A stretch of DNA of 64,000 nt from CAIWHR01 sp963813415 (GTDB lineage: Bacteria > Pseudomonadota > Gammaproteobacteria > Burkholderiales > Casimicrobiaceae), in NCBI GenBank assembly GCA_963813415.1, contig CAWEYW010000011.1, positions 186,001 to 250,000 of the forward strand, given 5' to 3'. The notes below the pieces were generated by a model. It saw only the letters and a list, made by a program, of their open reading frames with translations. It did no database searches and was not told the origin of the DNA. This document shows positions 1 through 8,545 of the stretch, piece after piece (within the stretch, counting starts at the first letter, position 1; every line of letters begins with the position of its first letter). The position numbers and the translations under genes were made by a program.

Positions 1-2
1 AC

Positions 3-77
3 TATCGCATCCGGGTCTATCCTACGCGGCCCGAGCTCGTGCATCCGCTCGAAACGGGCTTGTTGATCTGGCTGTAG
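3..77 (+). CDS. C-terminal tail of an upstream gene (partial)
   Basis: An open frame enters from the left edge and ends at TAG 75-77 after 24 codons. The tail ends in the residues HPLETGLLIWL. No domain can be assigned from so little. The position directly before glgB and the general style suggest an alpha-glucan enzyme such as an alpha-glucan phosphorylase, but that is inference from context. A gap of about 170 bases with no recognisable gene separates it from glgB. Confidence 0.4.
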   Translation, partial: YRIRVYPTRPELVHPLETGLLIWL

Positions 78-250
78 CGCGACCGGCACACGCCCGGTTG
101 CCGCCGGCATGGAACGTGCAAGGTTCGTTCAATCGCCGTAATCCTGCGTGAGGCTGGACGCTTCCGGCTCCGGAACGCGGAGGCATGGCGTGCTGTCCGT
201 GGCGTGAGTGTCGCTTCGGCGTGATGCGGCGAGCCGCCACATCGCGCGCA

Positions 251-2143
251 ATGGCACCAGGGGGTGCAGTGCTGTCCGATCAGGGGATCTATTTCTTTCG
301 CGAAGGCACCAACGGGCGCCTGTACGAGGCGCTCGGCTGCCGTTTGGGGGTGGGCGGTGCGCACTTCGCGGTCTGGGCGCCAAATGCCGCCAGTGTTTCG
401 GTGATCGGCGATTTCAATGGCTGGCAGGGCGACGCCAATCCGCTGCGACCGCGTCCGGACAGCTCCGGCGTCTGGGAGGATGAAGTTTCTGGCGTGGTGC
501 GTGGTCAGGCTTACAAATACCGCATCGTGAGCCGCCACGGCGGCGCCGTGCTGGAGAAGGCCGACCCGTTCGCGCTGCTCGCGGAAACACCGCCCCACAC
601 GGCGTCGCGCGCCTGGTCGCTCGAGTACGAGTGGCACGACGCAGGGTGGATGGCGGACCGGGCGCGCCGCAACGCACTGGACGCGCCGCACGCCGTGTAC
701 GAGGTGCACCTCGGTTCATGGCGCCGCGATCCGAACGGCGCGTTCCTGAGCTATCGCGAGCTTGCCGGCGCACTCGCCGAATACGTGCTCGCGATGGGCT
801 TCACGCACGTCGAGCTGCTGCCCATCACCGAGCATCCGTTCTACGGGTCCTGGGGATATCAGACGACCGGTTATTTCGCACCCACGTCCCGCTACGGCAC
901 GCCGCAGGATTTCATGTACTTCGTCGACGTGCTGCATCAGCATGGGATCGGCGTGATCCTCGACTGGGTGCCCTCGCACTTCCCGAACGACCCCCACGGC
1001 CTCGCGACCTTCGACGGCACCCACCTGTACGAGCACGCCGATCCGCGCCAGGGCTTCCATCCCGAGTGGAGCAGCTGCATCTTCAACTACGGGCGCAACG
1101 AGGTTCGCTCGTTCCTGCTCTCGTCGGCCCTGTTCTGGCTCGAGCGCTACCATGTCGACGGCCTGCGCGTGGATGCCGTCGCTTCGATGCTCTACCTCGA
1201 CTACGCCCGTAAGGCCGGCGAGTGGATACCCAACATCCATGGCGGCAAGGAGAACCTGGAGGCCATTTCGTTCCTGCGCATGCTGAACGAAGCCGTCTAT
1301 CGCGATCATCCCGGCACGCAGGTGATCGCGGAGGAGTCCACCTCGTGGCCCATGGTCTCGCGGCCGACGTTCACCGGCGGGCTCGGGTTCGGCATGAAGT
1401 GGAACATGGGCTGGATGCACGACACCCTCGACTACATGCACAACGATCCGGTGCATCGCAAGCATCACCAGGACCGGATCACGTTCTCGCTCTGGTATGC
1501 CTTCACGGAGAACTTCGTGCTCCCGCTCTCGCATGACGAGGTGGTGCACGGCAAGGGCTCGCTGGTCGGCAAGATGCCGGGCGACACGTGGCAGCAGTTC
1601 GCGAACCTGCGCGTCCTGCTCGGATACATGTGGACGCATCCGGGAAAGAAGCTGCTGTTCATGGGTGGCGAGTTCGGGCAGCGGCGCGAATGGGCGCACG
1701 ACAGCGCGCTCGAGTGGTGGGTGCTCCAGTACCCCGAGCACGCTGGCGTCAAGCGCTGGGTCGCCGACCTCAATGCGCTGTATCGCGCGGAGCCGGCGCT
1801 CTACACCCTCGATTTCGAGGCCGCCGGGTTCCAGTGGATCGATGCCGGCGACGTCCAGGCGAGCGTCCTCGCCTACGTGCGTCGGGGCACGAGCGGCGCG
1901 CCCGTGCTCGCGATCTGCAATTTCACGCCGGTGCTGCGCACCAACTACACCGTCGGCGTGCCGTGCGACGGCTTCTGGAAGGAGCTCCTCAACAGCGACG
2001 CCCACATCTACGGCGGCAGCGGCAGCGGCAACTTCGGAGGCGTCAACGCGGTGCCGGTGCCGGCACATGGCCAGCTGCAATCGCTCACCCTCACGCTGCC
2101 GCCGCTCGGCATCCTGATCATGAAGCCCGGGGCGGCGGCGTGA
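251..2143 (+). CDS. glgB: 1,4-alpha-glucan branching enzyme GlgB
   Basis: Makes alpha-1,6 branches in glycogen-like glucan by cutting and re-attaching alpha-1,4 chains in the cytoplasm. An N-terminal CBM48 module (about residues 35-110, FAVWAPNAASVSVIGDFN) precedes a GH13 barrel. The catalytic motifs are visible: GLRVDAV (Asp near 307), IAEEST (Glu near 359) and LSHDEVVHGKGS (near 426-436). At 630 residues it is shorter than the E. coli enzyme and has only one N-terminal beta-module, as in many bacteria. ATG 251 is chosen because homology begins just after it; in-frame ATGs at 185 and 224 would add an Arg/Cys-rich stretch. The last bases overlap the GTG of glgE, so translation is probably coupled. 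It completes the GlgE pathway encoded downstream. Confidence 0.95.
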   Translation: MAPGGAVLSDQGIYFFREGTNGRLYEALGCRLGVGGAHFAVWAPNAASVSVIGDFNGWQGDANPLRPRPDSSGVWEDEVSGVVRGQAYKYRIVSRHGGAVLEKADPFALLAETPPHTASRAWSLEYEWHDAGWMADRARRNALDAPHAVYEVHLGSWRRDPNGAFLSYRELAGALAEYVLAMGFTHVELLPITEHPFYGSWGYQTTGYFAPTSRYGTPQDFMYFVDVLHQHGIGVILDWVPSHFPNDPHGLATFDGTHLYEHADPRQGFHPEWSSCIFNYGRNEVRSFLLSSALFWLERYHVDGLRVDAVASMLYLDYARKAGEWIPNIHGGKENLEAISFLRMLNEAVYRDHPGTQVIAEESTSWPMVSRPTFTGGLGFGMKWNMGWMHDTLDYMHNDPVHRKHHQDRITFSLWYAFTENFVLPLSHDEVVHGKGSLVGKMPGDTWQQFANLRVLLGYMWTHPGKKLLFMGGEFGQRREWAHDSALEWWVLQYPEHAGVKRWVADLNALYRAEPALYTLDFEAAGFQWIDAGDVQASVLAYVRRGTSGAPVLAICNFTPVLRTNYTVGVPCDGFWKELLNSDAHIYGGSGSGNFGGVNAVPVPAHGQLQSLTLTLPPLGILIMKPGAAA

Positions 2144-4194
2144 CCCGCAAGCCTGCAGCGGCGACGCCCGCCATGCCGCCCGAAGGTCGTGTGCGTGCCG
2201 TGGTGGAAGGCATCGCGCCCGCCGTCGACGGAGGGCGCTTCGCGATCAAGCGCGTGGCCGGCGAGGAGATCGTGGTCGAGGCGGATTGCTTCACCGACGG
2301 CCATGACCAGGTTGCGTGTCTCCTGCTGTGGCGACGCGCCGAGCTGGCGACGTGGAGCAGCGCACCGATGCGCCCTCTCGGCAATGACCGGTGGCGGGCG
2401 TCGTTCACGGTCGAGGCCCCCGGCAGCTATCGCTACACCGTCGCCGCGTGGGTCGATGCTTTCCTGTCGTGGCGGCATGACCTTGCGCGACGCGTCGATC
2501 CGGATGACCTGCGCATTGCCGCGCGCGTGGGCGCCGAGCTCCTCACCGCTGCAGCGCAGCGCGCCGTGGCGTCGGGCCGCAGCGGGAGCGAGGACGCGAG
2601 CCGCCTGTCGCGATGGGCCGCGGAGCTCCGCGACGTGCAGGTGCCACAAGACATCCAGAAGCTCGGGCTGGACGAGACCCTGGCGGCCACTGCCCAGCGC
2701 CATCCGGACCGGCGCTTCGAGCATCGCTACCCCGTGGAATTCCCGGTGACCGTCGATCGCCTGCGCGCCCGCTTCTCGACCTGGTACGAGTGCTTTCCGC
2801 GTTCGGCCAGCAATGACGAAGGCACCCATGGCACGTTTCGCGATCTCGAGGCACGCCTGCCGTACATCGCGCACATGGGCTTCGACGTGCTCTACCTGCC
2901 GCCGATTCATCCCGTCGGACGCGAGCGGCGCAAGGGCCGCAACAACACGCTGCTCGCCACGCCGGGCGATGTCGGCAGCCCGTGGGCGATCGGTGCGGCG
3001 GAAGGCGGCCACACGGCCGTCAATCCCGCGCTGGGCACGCTCGGCGATTTCCGGGAGCTCGTCACCGCGGCGAAAGCGTACGGCATGGAAGTGGCGCTCG
3101 ACATCGCGTTCCAGACCGCGCCCGATCATCCCTACGTGAAGGAACACCCCGCGTGGTTCAAGCGGCGGCCCGATGGCAGCGTGCAATACGCCGAGAACCC
3201 ACCGAAGAAGTACCAGGACATCTATCCGTTCCACTTCGAGACCGAGGACTGGCAGGCGCTGTGGCGCGAACTGGCCGGCGTGTTCTCGTTCTGGATCGGC
3301 GAAGGCGTGCAGATCTTCCGCGTCGACAACCCGCACACCAAGCCCTTCCCGTTCTGGGAATGGGCGATCGCGCGCCTGAAGCAGGACCATCCCGAAGTCA
3401 TCTTCCTGTCGGAGGCATTCACCCGGCCGAAGGTGATGCACCGGCTGGCGAAGCTCGGCTTCACGCAGTCGTACACCTACTTCACGTGGCGCAACACCAA
3501 GCACGAGCTCACGGACTACTTCACCGAGCTCGCGCACGGCCCGGGCCGCGAGTACTTCCGCCCGAACGCTTGGCCGAACACACCGGACATTCTCCCCGAG
3601 GCGCTGCAGTTCGGCGGCCGTCCCGCCTTCATGGCGCGGCTGGTGCTCGCGGCCACGCTGTCGTCGAACTACGGCATCTACGGCCCGGCCTACGAACTCA
3701 TGGAGCACGTCGCGCGCGACCCTGGCAGCGAGGAGTACCTGCATTCGGAGAAGTACGAGATCAAGGCCTGGGACCTCGACCGCCCCGAAAGTCTCGCGCG
3801 CTTCATCGCCAGCGTGAACCGCGCACGCCACGACAACCCGGCGCTGCAATCGAACGCCGGCCTGCTGTTCCAGCCGATCGACAACGAGCAGCTGCTCTGC
3901 TTCGCAAGGCTCGATCCCGACGTTCCCGCCGACGATCCGGGCCGCAACATCGTGATCGTCGCCGTGAACCTCGACTACCACTTTCGCCAGTCGGGATGGG
4001 TCACGCTCGACCTTGGCGCGCTGGGGCTCGATCCCGCCGTGCCGTTCCAGGTGCATGACCTGCTGACCGATGCGCGCTACCTGTGGCACGGACCGCACAA
4101 CTACATCGAGCTGCATCCGGACCGCGTGCCGGCGCACATCTTCCGCGTGCGCCGCGGCGGGATCAGTGAAGTCGATTTCGACACCTTCGAGTGA
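2140..4194 (+). CDS. glgE: Alpha-1,4-glucan:maltose-1-phosphate maltosyltransferase GlgE
   Basis: GH13 subfamily 3 enzyme that transfers maltosyl units from maltose-1-phosphate onto linear alpha-1,4-glucan. The signature QIFRVDNPHTKPFPFWEW (near residue 390) carries the nucleophile Asp, and FLSEAFTRPKVM (near 422) the acid/base Glu. The N-terminal part (about 20-120) resembles the DUF3416 domain of GlgE, ahead of the stretch FSTWYECFPRS. GTG 2140 overlaps the glgB stop (GTGA) and gives 684 residues, a normal length; the same frame is open further upstream inside glgB, but that would be translational noise. The substrate would come from the maltokinase domain encoded next, and GlgB would branch the product. 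Confidence 0.95.
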   Translation: MTRKPAAATPAMPPEGRVRAVVEGIAPAVDGGRFAIKRVAGEEIVVEADCFTDGHDQVACLLLWRRAELATWSSAPMRPLGNDRWRASFTVEAPGSYRYTVAAWVDAFLSWRHDLARRVDPDDLRIAARVGAELLTAAAQRAVASGRSGSEDASRLSRWAAELRDVQVPQDIQKLGLDETLAATAQRHPDRRFEHRYPVEFPVTVDRLRARFSTWYECFPRSASNDEGTHGTFRDLEARLPYIAHMGFDVLYLPPIHPVGRERRKGRNNTLLATPGDVGSPWAIGAAEGGHTAVNPALGTLGDFRELVTAAKAYGMEVALDIAFQTAPDHPYVKEHPAWFKRRPDGSVQYAENPPKKYQDIYPFHFETEDWQALWRELAGVFSFWIGEGVQIFRVDNPHTKPFPFWEWAIARLKQDHPEVIFLSEAFTRPKVMHRLAKLGFTQSYTYFTWRNTKHELTDYFTELAHGPGREYFRPNAWPNTPDILPEALQFGGRPAFMARLVLAATLSSNYGIYGPAYELMEHVARDPGSEEYLHSEKYEIKAWDLDRPESLARFIASVNRARHDNPALQSNAGLLFQPIDNEQLLCFARLDPDVPADDPGRNIVIVAVNLDYHFRQSGWVTLDLGALGLDPAVPFQVHDLLTDARYLWHGPHNYIELHPDRVPAHIFRVRRGGISEVDFDTFE

Positions 4195-7100
4195 TGGCCC
4201 GCGACGCGCGCACCGACCCCGATCTCGAGACTCCCGCCGGCGCCGTGTCGTCCGCGGCGGACGACGAGTTCTGGTACCTCGACGCGATCATCTACGAGCT
4301 GCACGTCAAGGCGTTCTTCGATTCGAACGACGACGGCATCGGTGATTTTCGCGGCATCACGCAGAAGCTCGACTACATCCAGGATCTCGGCGTCACGGCC
4401 ATCTGGCTGCTGCCCTTCTACCCGTCGCCCATGCGGGACGACGGTTACGACGTCGCCGATTACCACAACGTGGCGCCTGGGTACGGCACGCGCGCCGACT
4501 TCCGGCACTTCGTGCGCGAGGCGCACCGGCGCGGGCTGCGGGTGATCACCGAGCTCATCGTCAACCACACGTCCGACCAGCACCCGTGGTTCCAGGCGGC
4601 GCGCAAAAGCGCGGCGGGCTCGGAGAAGCGCAACTACTACGTCTGGAGCGACGACCCGCACAAGTATTCGGGCACCCGGATCATCTTCACCGACACCGAG
4701 AAATCGAACTGGACCTGGGACGACGTCGCCCAGGCGTATTACTGGCATCGCTTCTTCAGCCACCAGCCGGACCTCAACTTCGACAATCCCAAGGTGCTGA
4801 AAGCGATCGTGAAGACGATGGAGTTCTGGCTGGAGCTCGGCGTGGACGGCTTCCGCCTCGACGCGATCCCCTACCTCGTCGAGCGCGAAGGCACCAACAA
4901 CGAGAACCTGCCGGAGACGCACGCCGTCATCAAGCAGATCCGGCAGGCCATCGACGCGCGCCATCGCGGCAAGCTGCTCCTGGCCGAGGCAAACCAATGG
5001 CCGGAGGACGTGCGCGAGTATTTCGGCGACGGCGACGAGTGTCACATGGCCTACCACTTCCCGCTGATGCCGCGCATGTACATGGCCATCGCGCAGGAGG
5101 ACCGTCATCCGATCGTCGAGATCATGGCGCAGACGCCCGACATTCCGCGCAACTGCCAGTGGGCGATCTTCCTGCGCAACCATGACGAGCTCACGCTGGA
5201 GATGGTGACGTCCCGCGAGCGCGACTACATGTACCAGATGTATGCCGCCGATCCGCGCGCGCGCATCAATGTCGGCATCCGGCGGCGCCTGGCACCGCTG
5301 CTCGACAACGACATGGACCGGATCCGGCTCATGAACGGCCTGCTCCTGTCCATGCCCGGCACGCCGGTGATCTATTACGGCGACGAGATCGGCATGGGCG
5401 ACAACGTGTACCTGGGCGATCGCGACGGCGTGCGCACGCCGATGCAGTGGAAGCCCGAGCGCAACGCCGGTTTCTCCAACGCCGATCCGCAGCGACTCTA
5501 CCTGCCGCCGATCATGGATCCGATCTACGGCTACCAGGCGGTCAATGTCGAGGCGCAGTCGCGCGAGCCGTCGTCGATGCTCAACTGGATGCGGCGCATG
5601 CTCGCGGTGCGCAAGACGGTGAAGGCGTTCGGCCGCGGCAGCCTCGCGTTCCTCAAGCCGGCGAACCGGAAGGTCCTCGCGTACATCCGCGAGTTCGGCG
5701 ACGAGCGCATCCTCTGCGTCGCCAACCTCGCCCGCTCGGCACAGCCGGTGGAGCTCGACCTGTCGGTGCACAAGGGGCGGATCCCGGTGGAGCTCTTCGG
5801 GCGCACGCCATTCCCGGCAATTGTCGACCGCCCCTACACCCTGACGCTGCCGCCGCACGGGTTCTACTGGTTCCGCCTGACGAGCACCGAGCAGCTGCCC
5901 GGTTGGCACGAGGAGCGCCTGCCGCGCGAGGAGCTCCCGGTGCTCGTGCTGTTCGATGGCTGGAACAGCGTCTTCCGCGATCGCGTCGTGCCCTGGCGGA
6001 TCTCGATGGCGGAAAAGACGCGCGCCCAGCTCGAGCGCACGCTGTTGCCGGCCTACGTCGCGGCGCAACGCTGGTATGCGGGCAAGGGGGCACCGCTCGA
6101 TCGCGTCACGCTGATCGATGCCGTGGAGTGGCCGGACGAGCACGATGCGTCGTGGCTGCTCGGCCTTTACGCTGCCGCGCGCGAGGGCGCGCCGGAACAG
6201 CTGTATTTCATCCCCCTCGCCCTCGCCTGGGAGGAGCGGGAGGAGGAGCGCCATCGTGCGCTCACCAACGCTGCAGTAGCGAAGATCCGACAGCAGGCCG
6301 AAATCGGCGTGCTCGGCGATGCCGTCGCGGACGAGCGCTTCGCGCGTGCCATGCTCGACTGCGTCGCCACGGCAAGCGAGCGGCGCGGCGAGGACGGCGC
6401 GCTGGTGCGGGGCCGCCCGACGGCGGCGTTCGCGGCGATCGCTGGCGAAGCACCTGGACAGCTTCCCGTGCGCATCGGCAACGGCCAGAGCAGCAACAGC
6501 ACCGTCACGTTCGGCGACCGGCTTTTCCTCAAGATCTATCGCCGCATCGAGAAGGGGATCAACCCCGAGGTGGAAATCGGGCTCTTCCTCACCGAAGTGG
6601 CGCGCTTCGCCAATTGCGTGCCCGTTGCCGGGACCGTCGATCTCGTCGGCCGCGATGGCACGGCGACCAGCGTCGCGCTCCTCGAGGCGTACGTGGAGAA
6701 CCAGGGCGATGGCCTCGAATACACGGTGAATTACCTCGCGCAGTTCCTCGAGCAGCGCACGACCGCGAATGCCTCCGAGCTGCCCGCCAACCCGCACGGC
6801 GGCTATCTCACCCTGGTGCAGACGCTCGGCCGGCGGACGGGGGAGCTGCATGGCGCGCTCGCCATGCGCACCGGCAATCCCGATTTCGATCCGGAGATCG
6901 CGCCGCAACAGGAGGCGGATGCCTGGTGCGCCCGCGCCGTCGACGAAGCCGATGCGGCGATCGACAAGCTCGCCCTCCGACTGGGCTCGCTGCCGCCTGC
7001 GGTCCGTGCCGACGCCGACGTCCTCTTCCGGCACCGTGCCGACATCGCCTCGCGCCTGTCCGCAGCCTGTGGCGGCGCCGGCGGCACGATCCGCACCCGC

Positions 7101-7553
7101 GTGCACGGCGACTACCACCTGGGCCAGGTGCTGCTCGTGCAGAACGACTTCGTGATCGCCGACTTCGAGGGCGAGCCGGCGCGCTCGCTTGCGGAGCGCC
7201 GGCGCAAGCAGTCGCCGCTCAAGGACGTCGCCGGCATGATGCGCTCGTTCGATTACGCCATGCACATGGCGCTGGACCGCGCCGCCGCGGGGCGTGCCGA
7301 TCTCGTGCCGGCGCTCACGCCTCTCGCGCAGCGGTGGCAGACGGAGACCGTCGCCGCCTTCCTGCAGGCCTACCGCACGGCAGCGGCATCGGCCGGACTC
7401 TTCGCGGACTGGTCGAGCGCACAGGCGCTGCTCCGCTTCTTCATGATGCAGAAGGCCATGTACGAGCTCACGTATGAAGTCGAGAACCGGCCGGATTGGG
7501 TCTCGATTCCGCTGCGTGGCATCGCGGCCGTGCTGCGGGAGGGCCCAGGCTGA
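4191..7553 (+). CDS. treS: Trehalose synthase-maltokinase fusion (TreS-Pep2)
   Basis: A bifunctional 1120-residue protein. The N-terminal GH13 TreS half (about 25-570) interconverts trehalose and maltose and shows GVDGFRLDAIP (near 217), LLAEANQWPED (near 262) and LRNHDELT (near 329). The C-terminal half (about 600-1115) is a maltokinase of the Pep2/Mak type, with the phosphotransferase motif HGDYHLGQ near residue 971 followed by IADFEGEP. It would make maltose-1-phosphate from maltose and ATP for GlgE. The start is GTG 4191 overlapping the glgE stop, or the adjacent ATG 4194. TreS-maltokinase fusions are known in many bacteria, so the fusion itself is not new, but it fixes the direction of flow towards glucan. 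Confidence 0.95.
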   Translation: MMARDARTDPDLETPAGAVSSAADDEFWYLDAIIYELHVKAFFDSNDDGIGDFRGITQKLDYIQDLGVTAIWLLPFYPSPMRDDGYDVADYHNVAPGYGTRADFRHFVREAHRRGLRVITELIVNHTSDQHPWFQAARKSAAGSEKRNYYVWSDDPHKYSGTRIIFTDTEKSNWTWDDVAQAYYWHRFFSHQPDLNFDNPKVLKAIVKTMEFWLELGVDGFRLDAIPYLVEREGTNNENLPETHAVIKQIRQAIDARHRGKLLLAEANQWPEDVREYFGDGDECHMAYHFPLMPRMYMAIAQEDRHPIVEIMAQTPDIPRNCQWAIFLRNHDELTLEMVTSRERDYMYQMYAADPRARINVGIRRRLAPLLDNDMDRIRLMNGLLLSMPGTPVIYYGDEIGMGDNVYLGDRDGVRTPMQWKPERNAGFSNADPQRLYLPPIMDPIYGYQAVNVEAQSREPSSMLNWMRRMLAVRKTVKAFGRGSLAFLKPANRKVLAYIREFGDERILCVANLARSAQPVELDLSVHKGRIPVELFGRTPFPAIVDRPYTLTLPPHGFYWFRLTSTEQLPGWHEERLPREELPVLVLFDGWNSVFRDRVVPWRISMAEKTRAQLERTLLPAYVAAQRWYAGKGAPLDRVTLIDAVEWPDEHDASWLLGLYAAAREGAPEQLYFIPLALAWEEREEERHRALTNAAVAKIRQQAEIGVLGDAVADERFARAMLDCVATASERRGEDGALVRGRPTAAFAAIAGEAPGQLPVRIGNGQSSNSTVTFGDRLFLKIYRRIEKGINPEVEIGLFLTEVARFANCVPVAGTVDLVGRDGTATSVALLEAYVENQGDGLEYTVNYLAQFLEQRTTANASELPANPHGGYLTLVQTLGRRTGELHGALAMRTGNPDFDPEIAPQQEADAWCARAVDEADAAIDKLALRLGSLPPAVRADADVLFRHRADIASRLSAACGGAGGTIRTRVHGDYHLGQVLLVQNDFVIADFEGEPARSLAERRRKQSPLKDVAGMMRSFDYAMHMALDRAAAGRADLVPALTPLAQRWQTETVAAFLQAYRTAAASAGLFADWSSAQALLRFFMMQKAMYELTYEVENRPDWVSIPLRGIAAVLREGPG

Positions 7554-7650
7554 AGTTGATCGGCGCCCGGGCGCGTGCGACGCTGTCGGCCGCTCGCCCC
7601 GCGCCGGCCACGGCCCGAGCCTCACACCCGCCACCTTTCTGGGAGCCAAC

Positions 7651-8376
7651 ATGCAACCGATCGACACCTTGTGGGAACCCGCCCGGGTGTTCCTCGTGCA
7701 AATCGGTGAATTCCTGCCGCGGGCGCTCTTCGCCATCCTCATCGTCATTGTCGGATGGCTGCTCGCCAAGGCCCTGCGCTTCGCGGTGGTGAAGGCGCTG
7801 CGGGCGATCAACTTCCACGTCCTCACCCGGCGCGCCGGGGTCGACGGCTTCCTGCGTCAGGGCGGCGGCGAAACCGACACCACGGACATTCTGGGACTGC
7901 TCATCTACTGGCTGGTGGTCCTCACGGCGCTGATGATCGCCTTCAACAGCATCGGCCTGTCGTACGTGACCGATCTCGTGGGCCGCATCGTGCTGTTCGT
8001 GCCGCGGGTGATCCTCGCGGTGGTCATCGTGGCCTTCGGCGCGTACTTCGGCCGCTTCATCGGTCGCTCCGTCACCGTCTATTGCCGCAACATCGGTGCA
8101 ACCGACAGCGAGCTGCTCGGCCGCCTCGCGACGTATGCGGTGATCATCTTCGTGCTCCTCATCGCGCTCGACCAGCTCGGCGTGGGCGACCTCATCCGCC
8201 AGAGCTTCCTCATCCTCCTGGGCGCCGTGGCGCTGGCGCTGGCACTCGCATTCGGCCTCGGCGGTCAGAAGCGCGCCGCCGAATTCCTGGAGCGCTTCGC
8301 GCGCTCCGGTGAGCCGCCCACGCGACGCAGCGACCGGACGCCGAAGCGAAACGTTCCACCGGACACCCCCGGGTGA
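7651..8376 (+). CDS. Small mechanosensitive-channel-like membrane protein
   Basis: A 241-residue integral membrane protein with about five hydrophobic segments (starting FLPRALFAILIVIVGWLLA near residue 20, and later ones near 85, 115, 165 and 190). It resembles the conserved TM-helix family (CmpX/MscS-related) that lacks the full MscS beta-domain; the C-terminus is a short polar Arg/Pro-rich tail. ATG 7651 is used because GGGAG lies just upstream and the protein becomes hydrophobic soon after; in-frame codons back to 7474 overlap treS. Location inside a trehalose/glycogen operon suggests a link with osmotic response, which is inference. Channel activity is unproven. Confidence 0.75.
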   Translation: MQPIDTLWEPARVFLVQIGEFLPRALFAILIVIVGWLLAKALRFAVVKALRAINFHVLTRRAGVDGFLRQGGGETDTTDILGLLIYWLVVLTALMIAFNSIGLSYVTDLVGRIVLFVPRVILAVVIVAFGAYFGRFIGRSVTVYCRNIGATDSELLGRLATYAVIIFVLLIALDQLGVGDLIRQSFLILLGAVALALALAFGLGGQKRAAEFLERFARSGEPPTRRSDRTPKRNVPPDTPG

Positions 8377-8480
8377 AAGTTCCGCATGGCTTCGGCCGGA
8401 CGCAAACGTGCGGGGATCGCTTGGCACCGCGGCTCGTGTTGCACACCTCGCCTGCGCCCGCGCACCGTTCGATTTGTCGT

Positions 8481-8541
8481 TGCTGATTGCTGATTGCTGA
8501 TTCCTGATTCCTGATTCCTGATTCCTGACTCCTGGTTGCTG
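8481..8541 (+). repeat. Heptanucleotide tandem repeat before glgX
   Basis: About 8.7 copies of a 7-base unit: three TGCTGAT, then several TCCTGAT, then degenerate copies. The array stops 5 bases before the glgX ATG and so occupies the position of its ribosome-binding site. Arrays of this kind are length-variable by slippage in other genomes. Confidence 0.95.
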
Positions 8542-8545
8542 AAAA

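Noticed and set aside
4101..7826. Minus-strand open frame of 1241 codons opposite treS-maltokinase
   Set aside because: Antisense shadow of a well-supported gene, with no recognisable protein family.
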